Shown here piece after piece: positions 1 to 6,595 of a stretch of 64,000 bases of DNA (its first letter is position 1; every line of letters starts with the position of its first letter). The notes under the pieces were generated by a model, which was not told where the DNA came from, did no database searches, and saw only the letters and a list, made by a program, of their open reading frames with translations. This stretch comes from Pseudomonas gozinkensis (lineage in GTDB: Bacteria > Pseudomonadota > Gammaproteobacteria > Pseudomonadales > Pseudomonadaceae), in assembly GCF_014863585.1 (NCBI RefSeq), contig NZ_CP062253.1, forward strand, positions 3,560,501 to 3,624,500. The letters are read 5' to 3'. A program made the position numbers and the translations under genes.

Positions 1-549
1 GCACTGAGCCTTACGATCCACGGCCCGATGCGGATCGCTGTCAGCGGGCCCAACGGCTGTGGCAAATCAACCCTGTTGAAAGTGCTCGCCGGGGAACTGT
101 CACCCGTCGATGGAGCCGCCACGACTCACGTGCCCTTCGCATTCCTTGATCAGCAACTGGCGCAACTGGACGATCAGCGTTCCATCACCGAACAGCTGAT
201 GATGCAAGGGGCTGCGCTGACCGAAGGCACCCTGCGCAGCTATCTCGCCCACTTGCAGCTGGATGCGAGCCGCGCGACCGCCCCCTGTGTTTCGTTGAGC
301 GGTGGCGAGCGCCTGAAAGCGGCGCTGGCACTGGCCTTGTGGCGAGCGGATCCTGCGCAGCTGTTGCTGTTGGATGAGCCTACCAATCATCTGGATCTGC
401 CGTCGGTGGAAGCATTCGAACGGGCGGTGCAGGCATTTCTTGGCGCCATTGTCGCCGTTTCCCACGATCAGGACTTCCTCTCAGCACTGAATCCGACCCA
501 CCACCTGCGCTGGCTCCCATCAGGCTGGCAACTGCACCCGACGAACTGA
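1..549 (+). CDS. ABC-F family ATPase, C-terminal part (5' end outside window)
   Basis: The reading frame is open from base 1, so this is the last nucleotide-binding domain of a longer protein. A Walker A motif (GPNGCGKST) lies near codons 15-23, the signature is LSGGERLK and Walker B is LLLLDEP followed by TNHLDL, the variant typical of ABC-F proteins. There is no membrane segment. ABC-F ATPases are cytosolic and act on the ribosome (translation factors or antibiotic protection) rather than in transport. The subfamily cannot be set because the N-terminal domain and linker are missing. The ATG at 28 is internal to the domain and is not a start. Confidence 0.85.
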   Translation, partial: ALSLTIHGPMRIAVSGPNGCGKSTLLKVLAGELSPVDGAATTHVPFAFLDQQLAQLDDQRSITEQLMMQGAALTEGTLRSYLAHLQLDASRATAPCVSLSGGERLKAALALALWRADPAQLLLLDEPTNHLDLPSVEAFERAVQAFLGAIVAVSHDQDFLSALNPTHHLRWLPSGWQLHPTN

Positions 550-561
550 CCTGTGTATTTT

Positions 562-589
562 TTGCACGATTGGTCAGGGCTTCTATAGT
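562..589 (+). promoter_or_regulatory. candidate sigma70 promoter for the 621 gene
   Basis: TTGCAC at 562-567 and TATAGT at 584-589 are 16 bp apart and lie about 30 bp before the ATG at 621, just after the ABC-F stop codon. Prediction by eye. Confidence 0.45.
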
Positions 590-620
590 TGATCTGGTAC
601 GAATCAGCCGCGGTGACGCC

Positions 621-851
621 ATGGAAGACATATTCGTCGTGAAGCGCTGCAACAAGATCGTCATCCACGGCCGGCGCGCCGGAGAAGCGCTCCATGAGCC
701 CGCCGAAGCCCTGGGCTGGTATCGCATCTGCGACACGCGAACCGGCGGTTTCATCGGCGATGGCTACGACCGGGAAGAAGACGCCCGCAAGGAATGTCAT
801 AGGCTCAACGCCGCCAGCTCGCGAGTGACCGCCCCCGAGTCTTCGGGCTGA
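621..851 (+). CDS. small hypothetical protein (76 aa)
   Basis: A 76-residue soluble protein rich in charged residues, without signal peptide or membrane segment. I chose the ATG at 621 because the frame upstream (from 570) runs through the likely promoter. The second half (LGWYRICDT, then GGFIGDGYDREEDARKEC) looks like a small alpha/beta fold of the sort many Pseudomonas genomes carry as conserved hypotheticals, but I do not recognise a named family. It stands alone between an ABC-F gene and another small gene. Function unknown. Confidence 0.6.
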   Translation: MEDIFVVKRCNKIVIHGRRAGEALHEPAEALGWYRICDTRTGGFIGDGYDREEDARKECHRLNAASSRVTAPESSG

Positions 852-970
852 TAGCTGTCATTTACGGGTCTATACTCAAACCAGCTGAAGGAGCAGCGCC
901 CCAACGGCAGAGAGCTCGCGCTTGCGGGCTTTTTGCTGCCACCGAGCGGATTAATGAACGGAGGTGTTCC

Positions 971-1201
971 ATGTCCGAAAAAGAGTCCATCACCACTCTC
1001 CTTACCTTGCTCGAGGCTCGGGAGGCGCGTCTCGCGGCAGCGTGCAAAGAGATCGCCGACTGGGTCGATCATCAAGGCGGACACCCGACCGCCCTGCGCA
1101 TCCGCGACCGGTTGAACGATATCGACAAGGACACTCCGCTGATTCGCAGTACCTTGTCTTCGCTCAAACCCATCGATCGGCCATTGCCACGATTCAGATA
1201 A
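971..1201 (+). CDS. small hypothetical protein, helical (76 aa)
   Basis: The ATG at 971 follows a good ribosome binding site (GGAGGTG at 960-966). The product is mostly helical: EKESITTLLTLLEAREARLA, then an ALRIRDRLNDIDKD segment, with a basic tail. There is no signal peptide or membrane segment and I recognise no domain. It is one of three short same-strand genes (621, 971, 1284), each with its own ribosome binding site. Function unknown. Confidence 0.6.
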   Translation: MSEKESITTLLTLLEAREARLAAACKEIADWVDHQGGHPTALRIRDRLNDIDKDTPLIRSTLSSLKPIDRPLPRFR

Positions 1202-1283
1202 TTCGTCGATTCGCCTGCTGCGTGAAAGAACCCCTTTGGTCGTGAGAGGTCAATACCTTTACACGTCACCAAGGAGGCGTCTT

Positions 1284-1568
1284 ATGGTCATTCATTTCAA
1301 AATCGACGGTCACCTGGCCTGTGGGCACAAGGGCAACAACCTCTCCTCCAGCAGCGAACTCAATCGAGTGAAATGCCGTAGTTGCCGCAATACCGACGCA
1401 TACAAGGATGCACGCAAAGATCAGCGCAATGCCGCGCGGCGCGCGGCTCGCCACTCCAGAGCTGCGCACACGGCGTCCGACTGGCGTTCGGAATGGATCG
1501 AGCGATTGACCGCGATGGCAGGACTTCAGCGCTTGCCTAGAGGGTTTACCGGGCAAGCATTTGTCTGA
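1284..1568 (+). CDS. small basic protein with possible zinc-binding Cys/His set (94 aa)
   Basis: The ATG at 1284 follows AAGGAGG at 1271-1277, which decides the start over the open frame from 1236. Near the N-terminus a CGH motif (LACGHKG) is followed some 20 residues later by CRSC, an arrangement that could hold one zinc ion as in small ribbon domains. The rest is rich in Arg/Ala (DARKDQRNAARRAARHSR), which suggests nucleic acid binding. Both roles are inferences from composition; no known family is recognised. A hairpin terminator follows directly. Confidence 0.6.
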   Translation: MVIHFKIDGHLACGHKGNNLSSSSELNRVKCRSCRNTDAYKDARKDQRNAARRAARHSRAAHTASDWRSEWIERLTAMAGLQRLPRGFTGQAFV

Positions 1569-1577
1569 ACAAAAAAT

Positions 1578-1602
1578 GGGCCGATTGAATCGGCCCTTTT
1601 TG
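1578..1602. terminator. bidirectional intrinsic terminator
   Basis: GGGCCGA (1578-1584), a 5-nt loop and TCGGCCC (1590-1596) are followed by TTTTT on the + strand and preceded by AAAAAA, so the hairpin can end both the 1284 gene (+) and the 1654 gene (-). Confidence 0.8.
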
Positions 1603-1653
1603 CTGTTCGCTAAACGCTCTGGTGATTAGAGCCCGGTTAATGGAGTAGTCGAC

Positions 1654-1953
1654 TTACTTCGTTTCCTTTACTTGGCAAACTCCATTGGCTTTGTTCTTGC
1701 CCGTGTACGAAACATCGGGTGAGCCGTCAGGCATGATCGTGAGCGAGATGGTCACGCCGCTGCCTTTGGCTTCGAAGGCGTTATCGTTGAATTTCTTCAG
1801 CTTCCCTTCTTTCCCATTGATATAGATCGGGCCACCTTTGTCCGCGTGGACCTCGATATTTCCAGGACATGTTGCGTTCAACAGCGGGATGCCGGCTTGA
1901 GCAACGGCGGAAGACAAAAGCAAAACGCTCAGTAGCAATCTCTTCATCATCAT
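1654..1953 (-). CDS. small secreted (periplasmic) hypothetical protein (99 aa)
   Basis: The N-terminus (MMMKRLLLSVLLLSSAVAQA, then GIP) is a Sec signal peptide with a probable cut after AQA. The mature part is about 80 residues with two cysteines (ATCPGN and GVCQV) that may form a disulfide. Regular beta-strand patterns (IEVHADKGGPIYING, GVTISLTIMPDGSPDVSYTG) suggest a small beta domain. AAAGGA precedes the first of three consecutive ATG codons. It is convergent with the 1284 gene and shares its terminator. No known family recognised. Confidence 0.65.
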   Translation of the reverse strand: MMMKRLLLSVLLLSSAVAQAGIPLLNATCPGNIEVHADKGGPIYINGKEGKLKKFNDNAFEAKGSGVTISLTIMPDGSPDVSYTGKNKANGVCQVKETK

Positions 1954-2007
1954 TGTCCTTTGTTGGATTGACCAAGAAAGAAGCAGTAGCTCCCACCCTC
2001 TTCAGAT

Positions 2008-2337
2008 TCAGAAGTAGATCAGGAGGAATTTAACGTTGAAAAAAATGAGGATCAGCGCCGTCAACAAGCCAGGTGAACGCATAAGTCCCAGCAGGATGTA
2101 GAGAAAGGGATTCAACAGTCCGATCAGGAAAAAAACCCAAGGGGCGAGTCTTAACCGATCCGGATCAAACAGCGCCCAGATCATAAGCCCAAGCCATACA
2201 GCCCAAAAAAAGTACATCGTCACACCGTCGACGCGGAAAAAAGCCCGCTTGAAGGTATGCCCCACGGTATCCGTTTCGTTAAGCATATGCGCCACCGCGC
2301 TGACTGCTGCACTTGAATCATAGCTGAGACGTCGCAA
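2008..2337 (-). CDS. small inner-membrane protein of unknown function (109 aa)
   Basis: The protein has three hydrophobic stretches: YFFWAVWLGLMIWALF, LAPWVFFLIGLLNPFLYILLG and LLTALILIFFNVKFLLIYF at the extreme C-terminus. The longest frame begins with TTG at 2337, preceded by GAAGG at a usable distance; the first ATG (2286) has a poorer ribosome binding site, so the start is uncertain. It lies just upstream of the secreted protein gene at 1953, 54 bp away on the same strand, and may be co-transcribed. No family recognised. Confidence 0.55.
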   Translation of the reverse strand: MRRLSYDSSAAVSAVAHMLNETDTVGHTFKRAFFRVDGVTMYFFWAVWLGLMIWALFDPDRLRLAPWVFFLIGLLNPFLYILLGLMRSPGLLTALILIFFNVKFLLIYF

Positions 2338-2456
2338 TGACCTTCAATCCATTGCCCGTGGAGGGCAAAGTTTGCCCATGGATCATCCTGAACTTGAAAT
2401 AGTGGCGTGTTGCCGTTATTGATGGACGCATTTTCACTAGTAAGGACGCTCAACCT

Positions 2457-2903
2457 ATGCCTTTTGCTCCTCTTCGCCATGCTGCTATCGGCCTACTGGC
2501 TGCTACCACTCTTTTCGGATGCGCCACTGCTCCAAAGGAAACCTGGACCAATAAAGGCCCCTCCGAAATTGTCACCAAGCAAGGGCAAAGAGTCTGCTAT
2601 TCAGATGCCAACATCATCGGCGGTGAGCGGGTGTTCGGCATGCTGTGCGCGACCCCGAACTCTGGATTGCTGAATGAAGGCGAGCCACTGATCATGGCTG
2701 GCCCCGCTTATCACCGCCTCTTTAAAGCAGGTTTCGGCGAGACCACAAAAGGTATGGATATTCCGCTCGGAGATAAAACTGGGCGACTTCAATGCGACCC
2801 CTTCAAGGCTGATGCCAATAAGTCTTCACCAGAGAGCTTCTGCCGAATCACAGTGGATGGGCAGATGGTGGTAAGTGCAAAAATCACCTTCGCCGATAAA
2901 TAA
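2457..2903 (+). CDS. small lipoprotein of unknown function (148 aa)
   Basis: A lipoprotein signal peptide ends in the lipobox LFGC (Cys22), followed by AT, so outer-membrane sorting is likely. The mature part holds three further cysteines (RVCYSD, GMLCATP, LQCDPF) plus SFCRI, which may form disulfides in the periplasm. The start ATG at 2457 has AAGGA at 2443-2447. It is divergent from the 2337 membrane protein gene. I do not recognise a domain; the role is unknown. Confidence 0.65.
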   Translation: MPFAPLRHAAIGLLAATTLFGCATAPKETWTNKGPSEIVTKQGQRVCYSDANIIGGERVFGMLCATPNSGLLNEGEPLIMAGPAYHRLFKAGFGETTKGMDIPLGDKTGRLQCDPFKADANKSSPESFCRITVDGQMVVSAKITFADK

Positions 2904-3023
2904 CCTGGAGGTGCCGTACTCGCCTGCGGCACACCTACTCTGGTCTGTCTCGCTCAATGCTTGTGGCGATGACTGAATGGCGGTGGCCACGTGATTGGCG
3001 CCACGACGCTCAAGGCAAGGAAC

Positions 3024-3425
3024 ATGGCAAACCTAACAAAACTGCGCATCGGGCTGACAATCGGAGCACTTGTCGGCCTACTCCCGATTACTTTGCTTTT
3101 CACAGCGGGCATGATTGGCATCTTTGTCCCCGCCATATTTATTCCTCCTACCACTCCCTTCGTCGTGGCAGGATCCATTGGTGTCTGTTTCATCTCGATT
3201 TTCAGCATCGGTTCGGCTTGGAAAATCTACGCGCTATCAATGGCAACCTCACCCAATCTTCGACACACTCGACTACTGGCGTTTGGCGCTGTGGTGACCA
3301 TGGTCTGGGGGTTGATGGTCGCCTTCTATGTTCGCGAAATACCAGAAGCCACATGCATATTCCTCATGCCTGGAGTCATTTCTTCGACCATGCTTGCTAT
3401 TACCCTAAAACGAGTGCGGACTTGA
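3024..3425 (+). CDS. small integral membrane protein (133 aa)
   Basis: Four hydrophobic stretches can be read: LTIGALVGLLPITLLFTAGM, an IFVPAIFI...FVVAGSIGVCFISIF region, LLAFGAVVTMVWGLMVAFYV and a C-terminal IFLMPGVISSTMLAITL followed by positive residues. I chose the ATG at 3024 because AAGGCAAGGA sits just before it; the open frame extends 33 bp further up. It follows the lipoprotein gene by 120 bp on the same strand. No family recognised. Confidence 0.6.
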   Translation: MANLTKLRIGLTIGALVGLLPITLLFTAGMIGIFVPAIFIPPTTPFVVAGSIGVCFISIFSIGSAWKIYALSMATSPNLRHTRLLAFGAVVTMVWGLMVAFYVREIPEATCIFLMPGVISSTMLAITLKRVRT

Positions 3426-3430
3426 AGACA

Positions 3431-3483
3431 GCGTTACCAGTCAGCGACATCAGTAAATCACCACGCCAGTCGAACTGGGGAAG
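3431..3483 (+). repeat. left copy of a diverged 53-bp direct repeat
   Basis: This stretch aligns without gaps to 9957-10009 with about 10-11 mismatches in 53 bp (roughly 80%); the last 17 bp (CAGTCGAACTGGGGAAG) are identical. Each copy lies about 130 bp before a copy of the 19-bp tRNA-Leu repeat, so the two ends of the prophage region are paralogous. In one frame both copies read S-x-IS-x-SP-x-QSNWG, so this may be the end of a lost coding sequence. Confidence 0.7.
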
Positions 3484-3545
3484 CGCTGGAGAATGTGCTC
3501 AAAAAAGCGCGAATCACCGCTAAGGAATGCGAAACTCGGCTCAAC

Positions 3546-3568
3546 AAAAAGGCCGCACTAGGCGGCCT
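3546..3568 (-). terminator. hairpin terminator near the left attachment repeat
   Basis: AGGCCGC (3550-3556), a 5-nt loop and GCGGCCT (3562-3568) form a 7-bp stem; on the - strand it is followed by TTTTT. It would end leftward transcription leaving the prophage lysis genes. A hairpin sits in the matching place at the right end (10071-10107). Confidence 0.6.
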
Positions 3569-3614
3569 ATTGATTGGGTCTCGCGGAACTCAGCGCAAGC
3601 CAGTGAAACAGAAG

Positions 3615-3633
3615 ATGGTGCCCGAAGCCGGAA
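3615..3633. repeat. left attachment-site repeat (copy of the tRNA-Leu 3' end)
   Basis: ATGGTGCCCGAAGCCGGAA is identical to 10139-10157, where it covers the CCA end, acceptor strand and part of the T arm of tRNA-Leu(UAA). After 3633 the match to the tRNA stops, so this is a duplicated 3' end, as tyrosine recombinases leave when an element enters a tRNA gene. Between 3634 and 3811 I see no gene; the stretch is AT-rich and leads into the LexA-like site. Confidence 0.8.
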
Positions 3634-3811
3634 CCTAATTAGCCTGCAAAACATCAATATTTATTGACCCCTGCACAGAAACACCAATTTCGATGTACTG
3701 ATCCGTGTACTAATTAATCGCTGCCCTGATATGCGCCCTTTGCTGATCATCACTGTATCACCTGATGTTACAGCTCGTCGCCTCGCGCTCCCACCCAGCA
3801 CTCCTCGATTA

Positions 3812-3827
3812 CTGTATATCCAAACAG
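3812..3827 (+). promoter_or_regulatory. LexA (SOS) box upstream of the 3847 gene
   Basis: CTGTATATCCAAACAG fits the CTGT-N8-ACAG LexA operator exactly and ends 19 bp before the GTG start at 3847. It predicts that the gene is repressed by LexA and induced by DNA damage, as expected for a gene near the lysis end of a prophage. Confidence 0.65.
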
Positions 3828-3846
3828 CATCAAGCAAGGCGCTCCC

Positions 3847-4236
3847 GTGGATCCCTCCGACATCGAAAACACAGACGACTGGCTAGGCTGCCCGACGCCG
3901 CTCGAAACCTGCTGGCAGCAGCTCAGGCTCTACGAAAATGAGTTTGAGGAATTGAATCGACAGCTCCGTGAAGAGCGGGAGCGCATATTCAAGCTGGTTG
4001 AGCTGCACGCCGCTGCGGCATCGGACCGCGATCAGCTCCGAACTCAACTGGCGGCGGTGAAGTCAGTGGTGGCCGACGCGAAGCGAAGAGCCACGGATAT
4101 TGAAACCAAAAGAAACTGGGAGTTGATGGCGAAAGGCAGAGAAATCAGCGAGCTGACTACCCAGATCAGGATTCTGAAGGGTGACAGCCCGTTCAAAGAC
4201 CACTTCCCCCAACAGCGTGAAACAGACCGGACGTAA
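3847..4236 (+). CDS. coiled-coil hypothetical protein under a LexA box (129 aa)
   Basis: The GTG start has AAGGCG upstream. Residues about 25-115 are a long helical, heptad-like region rich in Glu, Arg and Leu (ENEFEELNRQLREERERIF, later EISELTTQIRILKGD), so a coiled-coil dimer is likely. There is no signal peptide or membrane segment. It is the outermost gene at the left end of the prophage remnant, runs opposite to the lysis genes and overlaps the C-terminal extension of the Rz frame. The LexA box suggests SOS induction. Function unknown; the real gene may be shorter. Confidence 0.5.
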   Translation: MDPSDIENTDDWLGCPTPLETCWQQLRLYENEFEELNRQLREERERIFKLVELHAAAASDRDQLRTQLAAVKSVVADAKRRATDIETKRNWELMAKGREISELTTQIRILKGDSPFKDHFPQQRETDRT

Positions 4237-4646
4237 TCCTGGCACGCCTGCAGCGCAATCAGTCCCCGGTCGCCTTCGTCGGTGATGGCGATAATTCTTT
4301 GAGCATGCGCTGGGTCAAGTCGGGCGCGTACGGCTGCATGATCCACGCTGCCGGCGCCGGCGGTGGCAGGCACTGAACAGCCACCGGTTGAACCTGCATC
4401 GAGGAGGACTGACAGCCGCAGATCAGAAGTGGCAAGGCGATCGCGCAGAAGAGCCTGGTTTTTTTGAGCATTGGTCATTTTCTCGAAGTGGGTTTTGTCA
4501 CTGGCCGCCAGCCGCTGCTCGAGCGCCAGCCGCTTGCCCTGCTCGGCCTGTTGCTTGCCGTACCGCCAGTCCTGGACCTGCCAAGCGATGCCGAATCCGC
4601 CCAGCACCAGCGCCACCGCGCCGACGACCTTCCACGGCACGATCAT
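4044..4646 (-). CDS. phage Rz-like i-spanin, with probable read-through extension
   Basis: From the ATG at 4646 the protein starts MIVPWKVVGAVALVLGGFG, a single N-terminal membrane anchor, then a helical periplasmic part (WQVQDWRYGKQQAEQGKRLA, AASDKTHFEKMTNAQKNQAL), the normal i-spanin plan. The ATG overlaps the endolysin stop (TGATG). The Rz-like part ends near ALQACQDYVRSV (about 4210); the remaining roughly 55 residues to the stop at 4044 do not look phage-like and oppose the 3847 gene. The original stop may have been lost by rearrangement. Rz with Rz1 fuses inner and outer membranes at the end of phage lysis. Confidence 0.7.
   Translation of the reverse strand: MIVPWKVVGAVALVLGGFGIAWQVQDWRYGKQQAEQGKRLALEQRLAASDKTHFEKMTNAQKNQALLRDRLATSDLRLSVLLDAGSTGGCSVPATAGAGSVDHAAVRARLDPAHAQRIIAITDEGDRGLIALQACQDYVRSVSRCWGKWSLNGLSPFRILIWVVSSLISLPFAINSQFLLVSISVALRFASATTDFTAAS
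4259..4471 (-). CDS. Rz1-like o-spanin lipoprotein, nested in Rz
   Basis: This 70-residue frame lies wholly inside the Rz gene in another frame, the classic Rz/Rz1 arrangement. It begins MLKKTRLF, has a lipobox LLICGC (Cys19) and then a short proline-rich mature part (CLPPPAPAAWIMQPYAPDL) as in outer-membrane o-spanins. Together with Rz it would disrupt the outer membrane after the endolysin. The frame is intact, unlike the neighbouring endolysin. Confidence 0.75.
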   Translation of the reverse strand: MLKKTRLFCAIALPLLICGCQSSSMQVQPVAVQCLPPPAPAAWIMQPYAPDLTQRMLKELSPSPTKATGD

Positions 4647-5094
4647 CACGGCACTTCCCTGAAAAAGACGTGGCCTCCAAGCTTGAGCGTCTGCTTTGCC
4701 TTCGCAGCCCAAGCCGGCGGAGTTTTCATGCTCAGCGCGTAGTAGTGCGTGGCGCCGCCGGTCGGATCCGACACATTGCCGTCGATCACCTGGTCAGCAG
4801 CGATCCGACACTGCGCCAGCTCGCGGAACGGGATATCTCGCGCACCACTCAGAAACGGGCATTCGGATCGTTCTTGTTCCAGCAGCTGAACTGATACGGC
4901 TTCTGGCACACGCCGGCGTAGCCCTCCCACCACCACCACCACCACCACCACCACCACCATGAATTGGCCTTGCCATCAAACACCCGGTTACGGATGGTCC
5001 AAGCCAGGGCAATTTTTCCAGCCAGGCTTTCGCCGCGAGCCTCGCCCCACAGCGTTCGAGCAAGGATGTCGCGGTCTCTTTCGGTTGTAGCCAT
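4646..5094 (-). pseudogene. phage endolysin (SleB-like cell wall hydrolase), frameshifted
   Basis: The start at 5094 has GGAGG upstream. The first part reads MATTERDRDILARTLWGEAR, then LAWTIRNRV, a run of 11 Trp, then EGYAGVCQKPYQFSCWNKNDPN, typical of hydrolases that cut peptidoglycan. After NDPNARF (about 4850) a stop appears, and the family pattern resumes one frame over as FLSGARDIPFRELAQCRIAADQ and ends at 4646, so one base is missing near 4850. With it the protein would be about 149 residues, some nine longer than expected because of the Trp run. Next to the spanin genes, it belonged to the lysis cassette. Confidence 0.75.
4927..4959 (-). repeat. trinucleotide repeat (TGG)11 inside the endolysin gene
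   Basis: Eleven perfect CCA units on the + strand read as TGG (Trp) in the endolysin frame. The flanks NS-W and EGYAGVC are conserved-looking, and relatives as I recall them have about two Trp here, so the run looks like slippage expansion. Confidence 0.85.
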
Positions 5095-5153
5095 AGCTTT
5101 CCTCCAGACGAAAAAAAACCCGCACATGGCGGGTTTATTTTTTATGATCACTC

Positions 5154-6173
5154 TCAGGTTCTAAAAATTCGCGATTGAATCTTGTGTCTCAAATTCTCCA
5201 TTGGGCCTTCGAAGCAGTAAAAAAGCACCGCCCCAGCTAAAACGGAACCAATAATCCCGACAACCATTAACAAAAAACTCGTCGGCCGACCCTGCGTGAC
5301 TAGTGCGTAAATCATAATATGAATCAAATAAATTGAATAACTCCACTCACCAATCTTTCTAAAAACGATATTTTTCAGCAAGCCACCCAAACGTCCTTTC
5401 CCGTCAGCTAGAACAAGGATAAACAGCATCCATAAAGGGGAGAACAACAAATATTTGTTCATTAACCATTTATCTATCGGCATGCCAAAAATAATGTTTC
5501 TGAAATATGGAAACGTCATAACAATTATAACAATTATCGACAAACCGATGATATCTGCCTTCTGATCATCCAATTTATCCCGAAAGGAATGATGGATGAT
5601 CGCGCAAACTATTCCGAAGGTGAAGCTGGATAAGTACCAGCGCGTTTCAACCGAATTCTCGGGAGTCAGCCAATACGGCCAAATCGACTGTTGAGCAACC
5701 ACTAAAAGCGCGCAACCAAGCGTAGCTAAGTAAAGGCCGAACCTGTTATAAATCTCAATTACCAGATAAGCAAATAGAGGGAGGATAAAATAAAATTTAA
5801 ACTCGGCGGGTATAGTCCATAAATGTCCATATCCTGACTCAAAGGTAATTGCACGAACAATGTCAAATCTAGTCTCTAATCCAATCCAACCTTTAGAATA
5901 GTAAATAAGCACGACAAGATAAAACAAGGGTAGAATCCTAAGAATCCGTCCCACAGCATAACTGATAGTCGATTTCAGGCCAAACCCTGACTTCATAAAC
6001 TTAGAAGTTAAAAGAAAAGCGCTCAGTACAAAAAACAACCACACCCCTATCTTGCCTGTGCCCGCTAAGAGTGTGCCTGTAGACGGAAAAAAGTAGGCGC
6101 TCGCATGAATACAGATAACAATCAGGCAAGCAAGCCCCCTAATCCCATCCGCCCCTTCAAATCGTCCAGACAT
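5154..6173 (-). CDS. acyltransferase family 3 membrane protein (OafA-like), prophage cargo
   Basis: The ATG at 6173 has AGGAG upstream; product about 339 residues. The N-terminus (RFEGADGIRGLACLIVICIHAS) holds the conserved R/H pattern of acyltransferase family 3 enzymes, and about ten hydrophobic segments follow (GKIGVWLFFVLSAFLL and GEWSYSIYLIHIMIYAL are typical). Such enzymes acetylate O-antigen or other surface sugars from the inner membrane. It sits between the tail assembly and lysis genes and is visibly richer in A/T than its neighbours, the mark of a lysogenic conversion gene acquired separately. Altered phage adsorption is an inference. Confidence 0.8.
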   Translation of the reverse strand: MSGRFEGADGIRGLACLIVICIHASAYFFPSTGTLLAGTGKIGVWLFFVLSAFLLTSKFMKSGFGLKSTISYAVGRILRILPLFYLVVLIYYSKGWIGLETRFDIVRAITFESGYGHLWTIPAEFKFYFILPLFAYLVIEIYNRFGLYLATLGCALLVVAQQSIWPYWLTPENSVETRWYLSSFTFGIVCAIIHHSFRDKLDDQKADIIGLSIIVIIVMTFPYFRNIIFGMPIDKWLMNKYLLFSPLWMLFILVLADGKGRLGGLLKNIVFRKIGEWSYSIYLIHIMIYALVTQGRPTSFLLMVVGIIGSVLAGAVLFYCFEGPMENLRHKIQSRIFRT

Positions 6174-6224
6174 AACGCTCCTAGCAAATCGACGCACCCT
6201 ACCACCTTAGTAATCTTCCATCAA

Positions 6225-6593
6225 TTAGCTCGAAATAATATTTTTCGAATTGGTGTTATTAGGGGGCAAAGCCCAGTCCGGTGTTTCCGGCCAACCAGGT
6301 CGGGATGGGGTCTTGCTCAGCGCGCTTCGATAAATCTTCCAGTTTCGCAGCCGATCGGAGTCTTCCTCTGTGATCGCCCCGACTTCGAAGTCGTCCTGCA
6401 AGGGTTGGATCGTCTGGCTCGCAATAGCCATCAGCGCCGCGAGTTGCTGGGATTGCTGCCGCGCCATTTCATCGCGCTCAGACTTTTCGGTCAGCCACTG
6501 AGGAATCACCTCAACGAACGCTTCACCCTCGGAAAGGGTCTCGCCCACTTTTACGCTGCGCCAGCCGATGTCTGTGATTGCGTATCCGTTCAT
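6225..6593 (-). CDS. phage tail fibre assembly chaperone (122 aa)
   Basis: The C-terminal pattern LRNWKIYRSALSKTPSRPGW, then PETPDWALPP, is the hallmark of the tail fibre assembly (Caudo_TAP) family; the middle is helical and rich in Gln. These cytoplasmic chaperones help trimerise tail fibres and are encoded just after the fibre gene, as here: the fibre remnant stops at 6596, two bases before this ATG. The frame is intact although its client gene is broken, so it may be a bystander of recent decay. Confidence 0.8.
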   Translation of the reverse strand: MNGYAITDIGWRSVKVGETLSEGEAFVEVIPQWLTEKSERDEMARQQSQQLAALMAIASQTIQPLQDDFEVGAITEEDSDRLRNWKIYRSALSKTPSRPGWPETPDWALPPNNTNSKNIISS

Positions 6594-6595
6594 CC

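Noticed and set aside
3615..3640. Possible second tRNA-Leu gene
   Set aside because: Only the last 18 or so bases of the tRNA are present; anticodon and D arms are missing.
4646..4960. Separate gene beginning with a valine run (MVVVVVV)
   Set aside because: It is the endolysin continuation in the shifted frame read through the TGG tract, not an independent gene.
4926..4962. A run of CAC/CCA that looks like a polyhistidine tag or vector contamination
   Set aside because: The tract reads as TGG in the endolysin frame with conserved flanks on both sides, and no vector sequence adjoins it.
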